A stretch of DNA of 64,000 nt from a virus. The position numbers and the translations under genes are program-made. Positions 15,790 to 25,591 of this stretch are shown in pieces; position 1 is the stretch's first letter, and the number at the start of each line of letters is the position of its first letter. Under the pieces are notes generated by a model that worked only from the letters and a program-made list of their open reading frames with translations, did no database searches and was not told where the DNA came from. The stretch spans positions 124,001 through 188,000 of IMG/VR virus record IMGVR_UViG_3300030019_000003; one strand, given 5' to 3'.

Positions 15790-17352
15790 GTGTTCGCATT
15801 AGACACTCTCAACGCAAAAGGTGATATAATCGTTAATGTGAGTTATGGTACTAATGAAGTTCTATCATTTGTTATAAGTGGTGTTATTTCTAAGAAGACT
15901 AAAAACTCGATTGATGAGCATACTGTTTATGCGCTAGTAAACGCATATGTCGATTATAAAGGTGATGGTTTTAAGAGCGATCTTTACACCACACTTTCAG
16001 AGTCTTATCATACGGCTAAGAAAAGTATGTTCGTTAACGGATTACATCCGTTACCATTACATATGGCTCATAACGTTCTTGATCTATTTGATCTATTAGA
16101 TGTCTTTAATTTTGTTAAGAGTATTTTTAAACTCTCTCCTCCTAGCAATTTAAAAGATACGTTTGATGTTCAATTGGAACAGGACAAACAGGCTACACGT
16201 ATTCAAACATACTTAAAAGATGACTATCTCGAATTAGCATCACTAGCACTTATTGTTAAAGTGGTATTTTTACCAATAGCCGAATATGGATTGGTAAAGA
16301 ATTCTGATATTCGTAATAACCATCTTGAATATGTCCTATTTGAATTTATAAAAACTCATAGGATTTTTAACACACCCCCTATGGAGAAATTACTTGGTCT
16401 TGTTACAAAGTCTGTTGAGAATCCTTCTAATAAGGAAGAGACAATAGATATTAGTATCATAGAGAATCAGATATCCCGTAAAGAGATACCTGTCTATCTA
16501 CTTTCTATTGTTGTTTTACAACGTTTAACAATAGCATCTATTATTAATGATGATCATACTGATAACTTAATCACCAAGGTGTTTAATTATGTCAATGGAG
16601 AGTTAAACGGTAGAGATGATATGAGTAAGACAATTCGTGATAGAAAGTTTGGTAATGATGGCGCTGATGATGTTGAATCGTTTCTAGAGTTAATACGTGT
16701 TCCAGTTGCCTTGTCTTCAGGAGCTGAAGAAGAACTGTGCTGGGCATTAGAATCTATAGACATCATTATGAAACAACTTCCTACTAAGATTCACGATGTT
16801 CTTGATGATGATGCACTACGAGATGGTGAGCAATTCGTTAAGGCTTTTAATAATGGAAATATTGCAGATATTCAGGTAGAGTTACTGGGTATATTATTTA
16901 AATCTGTTATTGATCCTAGAGGTTTACAATACGTTACACGTAATTGTATTATGAATCTTATGGCTATAGGTTTTGCTTATCTATGGGGTATGGGTTTTAA
17001 ACACCTAGCTTTATTATTAATCTCTATGAGAGATCTTACTATAGGTGGGGATATTCATAGTATTAATAATGTTGTAGGTCGTGAAAGATTAACAAAAGAG
17101 ATCAAAGATGGGTTGGATATAATATCTCCTAACAAGAGACCTATCAATGACACAACAGCACAAAATATACAAGAAGAGTGGATAAACTCTGCGTCGCTTA
17201 AGCTAACACAACATTTATGGTTGCAAGTAGCAAGTGACGAGTATGTGATTAGTGCGTTAGGTAGTAAGAACTATCGTAATCTGTTAACCTCTGGTATCAG
17301 GGTACAATTAGCAGAGATGATAATTAAAAATGAGGAGCTTTCCTATGTTTAA
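15790..17352 (+). CDS. Unknown protein, probable virion component
   Basis: 520 residues from GTG 15790, which has AAAAGGGGAG upstream. The in-frame TTG at 15745 would leave hardly any leader after the promoter-like motif. Helix-rich, no membrane segments, no catalytic motif recognised. It overlaps the next gene by eight bases and heads a three-gene unit of medium-size proteins, which suggests structural or morphogenesis roles; that is inference. Confidence 0.7.
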   Translation: MFALDTLNAKGDIIVNVSYGTNEVLSFVISGVISKKTKNSIDEHTVYALVNAYVDYKGDGFKSDLYTTLSESYHTAKKSMFVNGLHPLPLHMAHNVLDLFDLLDVFNFVKSIFKLSPPSNLKDTFDVQLEQDKQATRIQTYLKDDYLELASLALIVKVVFLPIAEYGLVKNSDIRNNHLEYVLFEFIKTHRIFNTPPMEKLLGLVTKSVENPSNKEETIDISIIENQISRKEIPVYLLSIVVLQRLTIASIINDDHTDNLITKVFNYVNGELNGRDDMSKTIRDRKFGNDGADDVESFLELIRVPVALSSGAEEELCWALESIDIIMKQLPTKIHDVLDDDALRDGEQFVKAFNNGNIADIQVELLGILFKSVIDPRGLQYVTRNCIMNLMAIGFAYLWGMGFKHLALLLISMRDLTIGGDIHSINNVVGRERLTKEIKDGLDIISPNKRPINDTTAQNIQEEWINSASLKLTQHLWLQVASDEYVISALGSKNYRNLLTSGIRVQLAEMIIKNEELSYV

Positions 17353-18829
17353 TGGTGGAAATAATGGAGGATATACATATCCGGGACAAAGCATGTCTAG
17401 AGTATCAATACCTAACCTTATCGTTGTTGATACCGAGATGCCGTATAAACCATGTTATCAACGTACCTATGACATTAATGTCAATCACGGTACATTGAAT
17501 CAACTTGAAAATGCTTTATCTGGAGCAGGTGTAAAAACAGGTAGACCTATATCTGAATCATTGCTACTAGCAAATGCTCCAGATATCATGAATATCGCTG
17601 CAGCCCCTGGTAAACAAATATTGATACCAAATGGTTGGGATACTAAACGTTTTCGATGGGTTATGTTGGCTATTGAGACTTTAGACAGTGACACGCTTTA
17701 TCATTATATTCAAGGGTATACTGATCATTCAGAAGTATCTTTTAATCGTAATCTTGATCCGCGTACAACTTTCTATATTAATACTATAACAACCATTAAG
17801 AAAACAGAAGACTTTACAAGACCAGGTGTCTATGATTATCAGTTGATGTCCACGTATAATGTTATCACCGATGTTATGGGATCTTCAGGATTTCAACCTG
17901 CCAACATTACTGATAGGGATAGTCTTATTAGACCACAAGATGTTTATGATACCTTGTCACAACAGGCTATAGCACATGAACATGGTATTCCTGATAGTAT
18001 CGATGGCTCAAGCATCATAGCGCCAGGTATGGCAACTACCAGTCGAAAGAGTAATAACAACCCGATATCCCATTTGACAGCTACGCTTAATGCTGGTGTA
18101 AGAGGTAAGTTATTATCACGATCATCCAGTGACCCTGCTTCATTATATTGTGAGGCATCAGGCTCACTTACAGAATGGTCAATTGCAAGAAATGGTTTTA
18201 TCAGTGCTTTGTACAAAGCTACAGGTATAGTTTCGTCTACATCATTTACACTTGCAGATATTGAACAACTCTCTCCAGGTATTAAGTTAGATGTATTTAC
18301 AAATCAACAAGTAAAAGCAGTTAATGCTCCTGGATTTGGAACGAGTTATGAAACTGAGTCTGATTTACACGGTATGGATATTACAACATCCGTAGCCTTA
18401 ACAGCTATGAATGTTATTAATGGATATGCCGCTGAATCATTCTTAAGAGTAGCTGGTATTTCTTTATCTGTTGTTAATGGTGTTGCGAATGTGCTACCTA
18501 CAGCAGCTCCACAGTTTTTATTACCTATTCCAGATGTTAGATTGCAAGAGATGCTAATCGAGCAGTTTAGAATCAAGGTAGAGACACATGCCAGTGCGAT
18601 GTTGACACAGAATTATAGCTATGATTTAGAGCTCCATTATTTTATGGATATGTATACGGATACATTGATTCGTTTAAGTATTAATCATGGTTATGAACAA
18701 GTATTTAGACTAGCAACTTTTGCAGATAGTTTATTTACCCCGGTGATCACATCAGGTTTTCAAAGAGGTAACCTATTAGATTCTTATAATACATTAGTAG
18801 ATAGAACTTTAGGTGTAATGGTTTATTAA
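17345..18829 (+). CDS. Unknown protein, probable virion structural protein
   Basis: 494 residues from ATG 17345, with GAGGAG upstream inside the end of the previous gene; an earlier in-frame codon at 17330 is less likely. The N-terminus is glycine/asparagine/tyrosine-rich and flexible. The rest is beta-rich with long Ser/Thr/Asn/Pro stretches and no charge clusters, the composition of tail or capsid-associated proteins. No named family recognised. Confidence 0.7.
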   Translation: MFNGGNNGGYTYPGQSMSRVSIPNLIVVDTEMPYKPCYQRTYDINVNHGTLNQLENALSGAGVKTGRPISESLLLANAPDIMNIAAAPGKQILIPNGWDTKRFRWVMLAIETLDSDTLYHYIQGYTDHSEVSFNRNLDPRTTFYINTITTIKKTEDFTRPGVYDYQLMSTYNVITDVMGSSGFQPANITDRDSLIRPQDVYDTLSQQAIAHEHGIPDSIDGSSIIAPGMATTSRKSNNNPISHLTATLNAGVRGKLLSRSSSDPASLYCEASGSLTEWSIARNGFISALYKATGIVSSTSFTLADIEQLSPGIKLDVFTNQQVKAVNAPGFGTSYETESDLHGMDITTSVALTAMNVINGYAAESFLRVAGISLSVVNGVANVLPTAAPQFLLPIPDVRLQEMLIEQFRIKVETHASAMLTQNYSYDLELHYFMDMYTDTLIRLSINHGYEQVFRLATFADSLFTPVITSGFQRGNLLDSYNTLVDRTLGVMVY

Positions 18830-18845
18830 TAAAGAGGAGGAAGAA

Positions 18846-20165
18846 ATGACAGATAAAATAGTTAATTTTTATAAAAGAATTATAACAGGTATCGGCTTTA
18901 GTTATGATGAAGAGAATTACATCAGGATGGGTACAGATCCAAAAGTATCTTCTATCTTTATCATGGATGGTAAATCGCTGGTACTTCCGACACAAGATCA
19001 TATCAGAACATCGACACAAGTAAAAGAGAATGGTGAAATAGATGTCGTTAAGATTCTCTATAACCCTATGTATGAAAACGCTGTTAGGATTGACAGCCCA
19101 AGTCTTATTATTACGAAACGCGCTGCTGAAAGTAAGTTAGGAGTAGCTCTTGCAACAGCAGGATCGTTACTTCTTACGATCGCTGAGAATGATAAACTTC
19201 ATGACAAGCTAAGTCTGGATGTAAGTAAGTTTTTATCCAGTCTTACTGAAGATGATGATGGCGGTAAAAGAAAATTAGTAGACAAGAAGTCTGTTGATAC
19301 ATGGATCAAAATGTGTAATCTCGCTATCTCTGGTGAAACACGTATCATTTCTATGTATGTTGCTAAGGCAGGTAAATATAAAGATATCAAGTACAATCGA
19401 TTATCAAAACTTGATTCACCTTTGTACGCACTATTGAAAACAGCTACGCCAGATACGAGTATCTATACTCTTAAGTTAAGACCAAAAGATATTAAGAGTT
19501 TTAATCTTATCTTTAAGTATCTCTTACCAGATCTTGAAGAAGACGGTACGATCAGTAGTGGTAGTAATGATAAAGAGTGCCCTGCTTTTATATCATTGAT
19601 GCAATTGTATCTTAGCGTATCGGGATGGCTTAATAAGATCATTACGGATATGGCTAATATTAATGAAGAGAAAGTGGACGAGGGTAAAATAACTATTGAT
19701 GTTACAGCGAAAGAACTAGAAAATCTTAGTATCTATCATGGTGAATTAAAACTTATCCCTAATGAAGCAACAGCTTCTAGACCAGTATTAATAACAACAC
19801 CCCCGGCTGCAGAAACATTAACACGTGGTATTCAACCTATGGTTGCAGCAAGAGTTCCTTTGGAACCTAGACCATTGGTAGAACCTACTATTCCGGTAAC
19901 AGGAAATCCTGATAAAGATTTCTTAAATCGTATGTATGGTAATCGTGGTCCAGATGTTAGAGTTGCTGTTCCTCAGGCTAATGCTTATCAAGGTATGCCT
20001 GGTTTTGGTTATGCTAATACGCAGCAACTGCAACAACCACAACAAGGTGGTTTTGGTTACAGTAGTACACAAAAAACAGGAGGATTTGGCAATAGTAACC
20101 CTAATAGCGCTTATGCTAATCCGTTTGGTAACAATGCCCCACAGCAGGGAAGATCAAGATTTTAA
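18846..20165 (+). CDS. Unknown protein with Q/N/G-rich C-terminal tail
   Basis: 439 residues after AGAGGAGGAAG. Residues 1-310 look globular. Then come a proline-rich linker (about 310-350) and a tail of about 90 residues rich in Gln, Asn, Gly, Phe and Tyr, ending in GRSRF. The layout resembles the gene at 35474, where the low-complexity part is nearer the N-terminus. Such tails are flexible or phase-separating; the role is unknown. Last gene of its unit, ending at a strong terminator. Confidence 0.7.
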   Translation: MTDKIVNFYKRIITGIGFSYDEENYIRMGTDPKVSSIFIMDGKSLVLPTQDHIRTSTQVKENGEIDVVKILYNPMYENAVRIDSPSLIITKRAAESKLGVALATAGSLLLTIAENDKLHDKLSLDVSKFLSSLTEDDDGGKRKLVDKKSVDTWIKMCNLAISGETRIISMYVAKAGKYKDIKYNRLSKLDSPLYALLKTATPDTSIYTLKLRPKDIKSFNLIFKYLLPDLEEDGTISSGSNDKECPAFISLMQLYLSVSGWLNKIITDMANINEEKVDEGKITIDVTAKELENLSIYHGELKLIPNEATASRPVLITTPPAAETLTRGIQPMVAARVPLEPRPLVEPTIPVTGNPDKDFLNRMYGNRGPDVRVAVPQANAYQGMPGFGYANTQQLQQPQQGGFGYSSTQKTGGFGNSNPNSAYANPFGNNAPQQGRSRF

Positions 20166-20170
20166 AACAG

Positions 20171-20204
20171 TAACAACTAGAACCTATATAGGTTCTAGTT
20201 GTTA
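20171..20204. terminator. Bidirectional terminator, perfect palindrome
   Basis: A 34-base perfect palindrome (17-bp arms, starting TAACAACTAGAACCTA) sits between convergent genes, followed on the plus strand by TTTATTTTTTA. Confidence 0.9.
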
Positions 20205-20217
20205 TAATGTTTATTTT

Positions 20218-20544
20218 TTAATAAGTCTTTTTGAATAATCGAACATAGTCATTGATAACATCATTGTCAAGAATGATAAAAGTGACTTTATCGCCATTAT
20301 AATCTTGTGAACACTTATAGCCATTAGCAACCATATTAGGATAAATAGAATCCAAAGGTACATTTAGAATTACTTTAAATAACCCGTATAAGTCTCCAAT
20401 ATACATATTGGCAATTGATGGTGTTACCGTTAATGTTGTAGCGGTATGGTTATTTTTAAGAGTTTGTATAATACTGTTATACTTGCTAATGAGTTCAGAG
20501 TCAACAGCGGTGTTGGGTATCATAGTAGAAATGTTATAACTCAC
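20218..20544 (-). CDS. Unknown small protein
   Basis: 108 residues from GTG 20544, with GGGAGGT upstream. A lone minus-strand gene between plus-strand units, ending at a shared terminator. Mixed composition, no motif recognised. It is divergent from 20614; the 69 bases between must hold both promoters. Confidence 0.65.
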   Translation of the reverse strand: MSYNISTMIPNTAVDSELISKYNSIIQTLKNNHTATTLTVTPSIANMYIGDLYGLFKVILNVPLDSIYPNMVANGYKCSQDYNGDKVTFIILDNDVINDYVRLFKKTY

Positions 20545-20613
20545 CTATTGTACCTCCCATGTGTTATTTTTTAAAAACAGATGCTTAAATAGAATTTCAA
20601 AAAAGGATATCGT

Positions 20614-21078
20614 ATGCTATCACAAGAGTACATAGAATTTATTAATAGCCTTCTAAATAACTCATTTAATCAAATTAAAATAGAAGATGATCCTATTAAT
20701 ATATACGTTAGAAGACTCTATCAATACATGCACGCCTACAGAGTTGCGACTGCTGAGGACGAAGAAGATTTTGAAAATGAATCATTACTATTCAGAGATC
20801 GCAATTTAAAAACCTGTAGAAAGGTATATGTAGCTCCCGTTTGGAGTCTCTTTAATATGAACAGTATTATCAAGTTTAAAGAGTTCATAGTAGAGGAAGT
20901 TAATACTAAAAAACTTATTCTCGATAACTATGCTATCCTATTACCAAATTTAGAAACTAAAGTCTTTTCTCCTAAGGATTCTATTATTTTGGATAATAAT
21001 AAACTTAAAAATATTGATAAGAAAACAGATAAGGTTATAATGGAAATGCTTAAAACTATTAAACCTTTTCTGGTATAG
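20614..21078 (+). CDS. Unknown small protein
   Basis: 154 residues after AAAAGGAT. Helical and charged, with an acidic run (E-D-E-E-D-F-E-N-E) near residues 48-56. No motif recognised. It precedes the promoter-like motif of the RNA polymerase unit without a clear terminator between them. Confidence 0.7.
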   Translation: MLSQEYIEFINSLLNNSFNQIKIEDDPINIYVRRLYQYMHAYRVATAEDEEDFENESLLFRDRNLKTCRKVYVAPVWSLFNMNSIIKFKEFIVEEVNTKKLILDNYAILLPNLETKVFSPKDSIILDNNKLKNIDKKTDKVIMEMLKTIKPFLV

Positions 21079-21095
21079 TTCAGTGTTTTCTAACG

Positions 21096-21105
21096 ATATA
21101 TTATT
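21096..21105 (+). promoter_or_regulatory. Promoter-like ATATATTATT motif of the RNA polymerase unit
   Basis: ATATATTATT preceded by TAACG and followed by TATGTATGC, about 34 bases ahead of the GTG at 21139. It shares ACG-ATATATTATT with the copy at 32335. Confidence 0.5.
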
Positions 21106-21138
21106 TATGTATGCAAACAAATAATAAAAGGGGTAACC

Positions 21139-21318
21139 GTGAATGATACTTTAAAAATAGATGGTAAAAATAATGATCCTGGTAACCTAAGATGGGTTCC
21201 CAGAGATGAGGCTGTTCTTAATGAGATGTTGGTAACTGAAAGACGTAAAGGTAATAAGATTTTCCATAAGATTTGGGATAAGATTACTAACGCACTAAAA
21301 AAGAAAGGAAACAAATGA
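21139..21318 (+). CDS. Small basic protein coupled to RNA polymerase beta part
   Basis: 59 residues from GTG 21139 with AAAGGGG upstream; the stop overlaps the polymerase start (ATGA). Basic and lysine-rich at the C-terminus (A-L-K-K-K-G-N-K). No family recognised. Translational coupling to a polymerase subunit suggests an accessory role, or that it merely delivers ribosomes to the larger gene. Confidence 0.55.
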   Translation: MNDTLKIDGKNNDPGNLRWVPRDEAVLNEMLVTERRKGNKIFHKIWDKITNALKKKGNK

Positions 21319-23579
21319 CCGATGGAGTAACATCATCAGGTATACCTTATAATACACTCTTTGAAGATTTTCCAAGAGTTTTAGAAGTGGATCCTGATTT
21401 AGAGGTTAGGGAGGAGTTACTAAGCTTCCATGCTATGAATGGTAGTGTTGCTGAAAACTCATCAAGTCGTATGTTTATGTACTCTGCGCATGTTGCCCAG
21501 ATGCTAGCTATTATACATGGCGAAACGTCTATATGGCAATCCGGATTAGAGTCGCAATTCTCTAAAAATACTTTCTCGTGTAAAGCTAAAAATGATTGTA
21601 CCGTTCTAAGAGTTGTTTCGCGTTATAATGGTAATAGCAGCGATTATGCCAAGGGTCTTACAGAAGTAGTAGTCTTTGTTGTTGATAATGAAACAGGTGA
21701 GATAGATTTCATTAAGGTACCCTATTACCATACGTTACATCAGTATTTTGGTTTTAAATACATGTGGAATAAGGGTATCGTTAATGATCTTACAAAAGGG
21801 CTAAGACTTAAAAAAGGTACGGTGCTAGCTGACTCACCAACAGTCGGACCTAACGATACGTATAACTATGGTGTTAATGCTAACATAGCCCTTATGAGGC
21901 TACCAGAGACCGCAGAGGATGGTGTTATCATATCAGAGTCACTTTCTAATAAGTTAGTTTATAAGATCTTTGAAAGAAGAGTTATCAATTGTGGCGCAGA
22001 AAAGATTCCTCTTAATATCTATGGTGATGAAAATGAGTATAAAGCATTTCCAGAGATAGGTCAAAAGGTTAATACAGATAGTGTACTTATGGCGGTTCGC
22101 ACCTATGATGAAGCATTAGCTCCAGCATTATTTACCAAGAAAGCATTGATGGAATATGATCCACAATTCGATGAACCTTTCTATGTAAAAGGTCCTGGAA
22201 AAGATGAAGTTATTAACGGATTTGAGGTAACCTCAGGAACTGTGGTCGATGTAATTTCCTATTTTAACCCTAAATTCAAGAAGAGTATGTTCACAGGTGT
22301 AGCAGATGATGCTACAAAATATATTAATGGTTATAAGAAATACCATGAAGATATTATTGGTGCCTATGAGGATATTAAGAAAGAATACAGATCAGTCTAC
22401 GGTGATAATAATCTTAAACTTTCTGAAAGATTACACCGACAGATTATTAACAGTTATGCTATTGCAAATCCGGATGGTAACAAGATAGGATACTGTTTTA
22501 GAAAAGACAATCTTGATATTATACGTATTGAAATTGTAGTCGAATATACCGTCAGAGCAAAGGTGGGTTCAAAAATTTCTGATATGGCTGGATCCAAAGG
22601 TGTTATAGTACAAGTTAAACCAGACCATGAGATGCCAGTGGACATCTATGGTGAAAAAGCCCAAATTTTAATGGACCCGAGTGCTGTGGTTTCACGTATG
22701 AATATGGGAAGACTATATGGTGTCTATTTTAATGCCTCATCAAGGCACACCAAGTCATTAATTACTAACTGGTTGTATGCAGAAAAAACAAATTTCCCTA
22801 CTAGTAATTTAGACGCAATTCCTATTACTAAAGATATCGTTCTTAAACCTTTAAATCAGTATTCGGATGCTGTAATAAATACTGCATTTGATATTGCTGT
22901 AGGATTTACTGCTGTGTTTGGTACAGAACAATTTGAAGGTTATAGGGCGATAACAGATAGAGCCTCTAAAGAAAATATTCTTAAAGATATTGTTACTAAA
23001 GAGTTATTTTTCTATTACAGAGCTGGTAGCAAACGTAAACGTTATCAGGTTGCGTATGGTATTGAAAGTGCTATTTATAAACCTATACGCGATAGAGTTA
23101 AGTTTATTATGTATGGTAAAGAGTATATTAGTAAAAAACCTATAAGAATAGCACCACAGTATACTATCTTGTTAGGTAAAACTGCTGATAACTTCTTATC
23201 TACAGCATCTGCTAAGACTAATCACTTTGGTCTAGGTGTTGGTATCCCTAGTCATCAGAGACATCGTAATCCGTTTAAAGATACGGCAGTTAAAAATGAA
23301 TCTGAAACTGAAGGACGCTTGTTCGTATCTTTTGCGCCACCACAGTTTGTTGCTGAAATAAACGATAGAGCTAATAAAGATATCAACCGTTATATCTACG
23401 GTAAACTATTAAGAACTCCTAAGCCTACTAATGTAGGGCAGCTTATTGATAGGTCTGTTATACCTTATGGTAATAATTCAGCATTACAAGTAATAGAGTC
23501 GGTATTTAACTGTGCCGGAGTTGGTATTTCTTATGTAAGAGACAGCGCTGTTATACATGAGAATAAAGAAGGTGTATAA
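21315..23579 (+). CDS. Phage multisubunit RNA polymerase, beta C-terminal part
   Basis: 754 residues. Near the N-terminus, N-S-S-S-R-M-F-M-Y-S-A-H-V-A-Q resembles the beta segment NRALMGSNMQRQ. At about 416-430, KVGSKISDMAGSKGV matches the double-psi barrel lysine motif, and MDPSAVVSRMNMGRLYG (about 454-470) matches the NPLGVPSRMNIGQ region. The end resembles the beta clamp. This is the C-terminal half of a beta subunit, split as in phiKZ-like phages, where such polymerases transcribe phage genes independently of the host enzyme. The N-terminal half is probably 33624-35348. A short hairpin overlaps the stop codon. Confidence 0.88.
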   Translation: MTDGVTSSGIPYNTLFEDFPRVLEVDPDLEVREELLSFHAMNGSVAENSSSRMFMYSAHVAQMLAIIHGETSIWQSGLESQFSKNTFSCKAKNDCTVLRVVSRYNGNSSDYAKGLTEVVVFVVDNETGEIDFIKVPYYHTLHQYFGFKYMWNKGIVNDLTKGLRLKKGTVLADSPTVGPNDTYNYGVNANIALMRLPETAEDGVIISESLSNKLVYKIFERRVINCGAEKIPLNIYGDENEYKAFPEIGQKVNTDSVLMAVRTYDEALAPALFTKKALMEYDPQFDEPFYVKGPGKDEVINGFEVTSGTVVDVISYFNPKFKKSMFTGVADDATKYINGYKKYHEDIIGAYEDIKKEYRSVYGDNNLKLSERLHRQIINSYAIANPDGNKIGYCFRKDNLDIIRIEIVVEYTVRAKVGSKISDMAGSKGVIVQVKPDHEMPVDIYGEKAQILMDPSAVVSRMNMGRLYGVYFNASSRHTKSLITNWLYAEKTNFPTSNLDAIPITKDIVLKPLNQYSDAVINTAFDIAVGFTAVFGTEQFEGYRAITDRASKENILKDIVTKELFFYYRAGSKRKRYQVAYGIESAIYKPIRDRVKFIMYGKEYISKKPIRIAPQYTILLGKTADNFLSTASAKTNHFGLGVGIPSHQRHRNPFKDTAVKNESETEGRLFVSFAPPQFVAEINDRANKDINRYIYGKLLRTPKPTNVGQLIDRSVIPYGNNSALQVIESVFNCAGVGISYVRDSAVIHENKEGV

Positions 23580-23597
23580 GGGAATTTCCCTTATACA
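23573..23597 (+). terminator. Hairpin overlapping the polymerase stop codon
   Basis: An 11-bp stem TGTATAAGGGA/TCCCTTATACA with loop ATT includes the TAA stop. The U-tract after it is weak, so it may only partly terminate or may protect the message end; the next gene starts 19 bases later. Confidence 0.6.
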
Positions 23598-23616
23598 TTA
23601 TTCATGAGGATGGGTA

Positions 23617-24204
23617 ATGAATTTAACACGACGAATATCCTATGGCGAGATACTCGAATGTATCCAGTCTTCAAAATATAAAGAGTCTTGTGATATTACC
23701 ATAGACAAAATCCCAGAGAGTTTTTTAGACTTAACAGGACGTACACATAATAATCATTTGTATCTACGTTATCTTGGTGTTAACAGTAACTATTATCCTC
23801 TATGGCTTATAGAGTGTCAGCGTTGCTTTAAACTCTCTATTATAGTGTATGTTGACGATCGTGTAACAGAGACAGGTAAGTGTAGTAAGTGTCGTTCTAG
23901 TAAGTTCTATAATTCTACAGATAAGTTTTATAAAATCTGGAATCAGCTCTATCGTAAAGTTACTGATCCTAAACATAGGTTTTATGCTAATTCGGGTGGA
24001 AATGGTTATACCATAGATCCTAGTTGGAGTGACTATCTTGTTTTTAAAAAAGATATGTTTAAAAGTTATAGCAAAGGACTAGTACTAACTGTTATAGGTA
24101 GGTCTAAGCATTTTTCTAAGAAGACAGCAAAATGGACAGAACCTGTTTATAACATTAATGCTAAGAATGCTAAAGAAATTAGAGGGAGGGGTACTAAAGT
24201 ATGA
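23617..24204 (+). CDS. HNH/AP2-family-like DNA-binding protein (possible homing endonuclease)
   Basis: 195 residues after ATGAGGATGGG. It has two C-x-x-C pairs (C-Q-R-C near 69, C-S-K-C near 90), suggesting a zinc ribbon. Then W-N-Q-L-Y-R-K-V-T-D-P-K-H-R-F-Y, a G-G-N-G-Y segment and W-S-D-Y-L-V-F-K-K-D-M follow. This order matches the phage homing-endonuclease family with W..M..RC..P.H..Y..YGGRGI...W..F...F..DM. Several canonical residues differ, so activity is uncertain. It sits directly after a polymerase gene, as does the HNH gene at 62656. Confidence 0.5.
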   Translation: MNLTRRISYGEILECIQSSKYKESCDITIDKIPESFLDLTGRTHNNHLYLRYLGVNSNYYPLWLIECQRCFKLSIIVYVDDRVTETGKCSKCRSSKFYNSTDKFYKIWNQLYRKVTDPKHRFYANSGGNGYTIDPSWSDYLVFKKDMFKSYSKGLVLTVIGRSKHFSKKTAKWTEPVYNINAKNAKEIRGRGTKV

Positions 24205-25097
24205 ATTATGATCTTAAATATCTGGTAAGTCGCCCTGTTAAACTTCCAGTAGATATTGCGATTACTATTGGTGAATCATGCGGTACAACTGCTTGTAAGA
24301 TAACATACGGTGAACCTATTGTTTCTATAGACACAACAGATACATTTGTTGTTTCTGACATCGTTGATATCATAGCAAGTTTTAACAAGGTCTCGTTAAC
24401 AAATGATGTAACCGAATGTCTTGATAAGGCAATGATGTCATTTTTAAGAACGCACACTACTGGTAATACAATACTTGTAACAGGTAATCCTAAAAAGATC
24501 TCACTGGCTGACAAAACGTACACAACAGAATTGATAGCAAGTTCTACTACTGTGAAAGAACATCTCTATCTTAAAAGTAAAATGCTCTTTGATCTTAAAT
24601 CAAAAGGTATTAAACTATTAAATTCTATTCGTGATCTTGATGATTCTTCTACATTCGGATATTATAAATATCTTGTAAGTGTATATGCGGGCAAAATCAT
24701 AGATCATCCTACAAAATTAGATACCGAACCCGGGAAGATTAGGATAGATGTTTTTAACGAAAAGAATAAAAAAGATATAATAAAAATATCTTTTCAAAAG
24801 GTTAATAAGAAATATATATTCATGACCATCGTTATTAATAATATCAAAAAGGTTACTGAACGATATTTATTTCCTATTCCAGAGGAATATGGTTATGTCA
24901 CAGGATATCACGAAGCTACACAGGTAATTATTAGACATATAAAAGAAAATGTAGCAATACTGATGTCACAAGGGATCATAGATCCTTTAAAATATAATCA
25001 TATCCCAGGTGAAGTGTATCTACGGGATAACGTAGCCTTTATCGAAAATGAGTTAAGACGAAGTAATGTAGATAAATTTATTTTATGTTGTAAATAA
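24201..25097 (+). CDS. Unknown protein
   Basis: 298 residues, starting at an ATGA overlap with the preceding gene and an AGGGAGGGG ribosome site. Beta-rich N-terminal half and lysine-rich second half; no membrane segment. No family recognised. Confidence 0.7.
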   Translation: MNYDLKYLVSRPVKLPVDIAITIGESCGTTACKITYGEPIVSIDTTDTFVVSDIVDIIASFNKVSLTNDVTECLDKAMMSFLRTHTTGNTILVTGNPKKISLADKTYTTELIASSTTVKEHLYLKSKMLFDLKSKGIKLLNSIRDLDDSSTFGYYKYLVSVYAGKIIDHPTKLDTEPGKIRIDVFNEKNKKDIIKISFQKVNKKYIFMTIVINNIKKVTERYLFPIPEEYGYVTGYHEATQVIIRHIKENVAILMSQGIIDPLKYNHIPGEVYLRDNVAFIENELRRSNVDKFILCCK

Positions 25098-25105
25098 GGA
25101 GCTAT

Positions 25106-25582
25106 ATGCGTGAATTTGTAAATCTGTCACCTTACCTTATCACTATTAATGATAAAGTATATGACCCGGCGCAAACACTAACAGTTGCAGAGGTATTGAC
25201 TATTCTTGATGATAACAATATCAACTATGCTAAAAAGAATGCTGATGAAAAAGTCTTCATAGTTGATAATGAAGTCTATTGCCGTATACAAGCCTTTTCA
25301 TTAGCAACTAGGCATGTTAAGGTTCTACCAGCGTCTATTTTTATTAATGTACCTAATGCTGATAAATACAAAATAACACCCGTAGCAGTTATTAACATTA
25401 CCGATAATGATGTGAAAACTGAAACAGGTGCTCTTTGTAAAGCAAAGATAACTAAAACAGAGGCGCATAATCTTATTCTTAATCATACGGATAAGACCTA
25501 TTGGGGTCATATTAGCGAGGCTGAATATGAGGCTATGCCAGTTAAGCGTAAACGATTCTACATTACTATATCAAACCTTTAG
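25106..25582 (+). CDS. Unknown small protein
   Basis: 158 residues after AAGGAG. Mixed beta-rich composition and no recognised motif. It lies in a run of closely spaced genes from 23617 to 27045 that probably share one transcript. Confidence 0.7.
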   Translation: MREFVNLSPYLITINDKVYDPAQTLTVAEVLTILDDNNINYAKKNADEKVFIVDNEVYCRIQAFSLATRHVKVLPASIFINVPNADKYKITPVAVINITDNDVKTETGALCKAKITKTEAHNLILNHTDKTYWGHISEAEYEAMPVKRKRFYITISNL

Positions 25583-25591
25583 GAAAAAACA

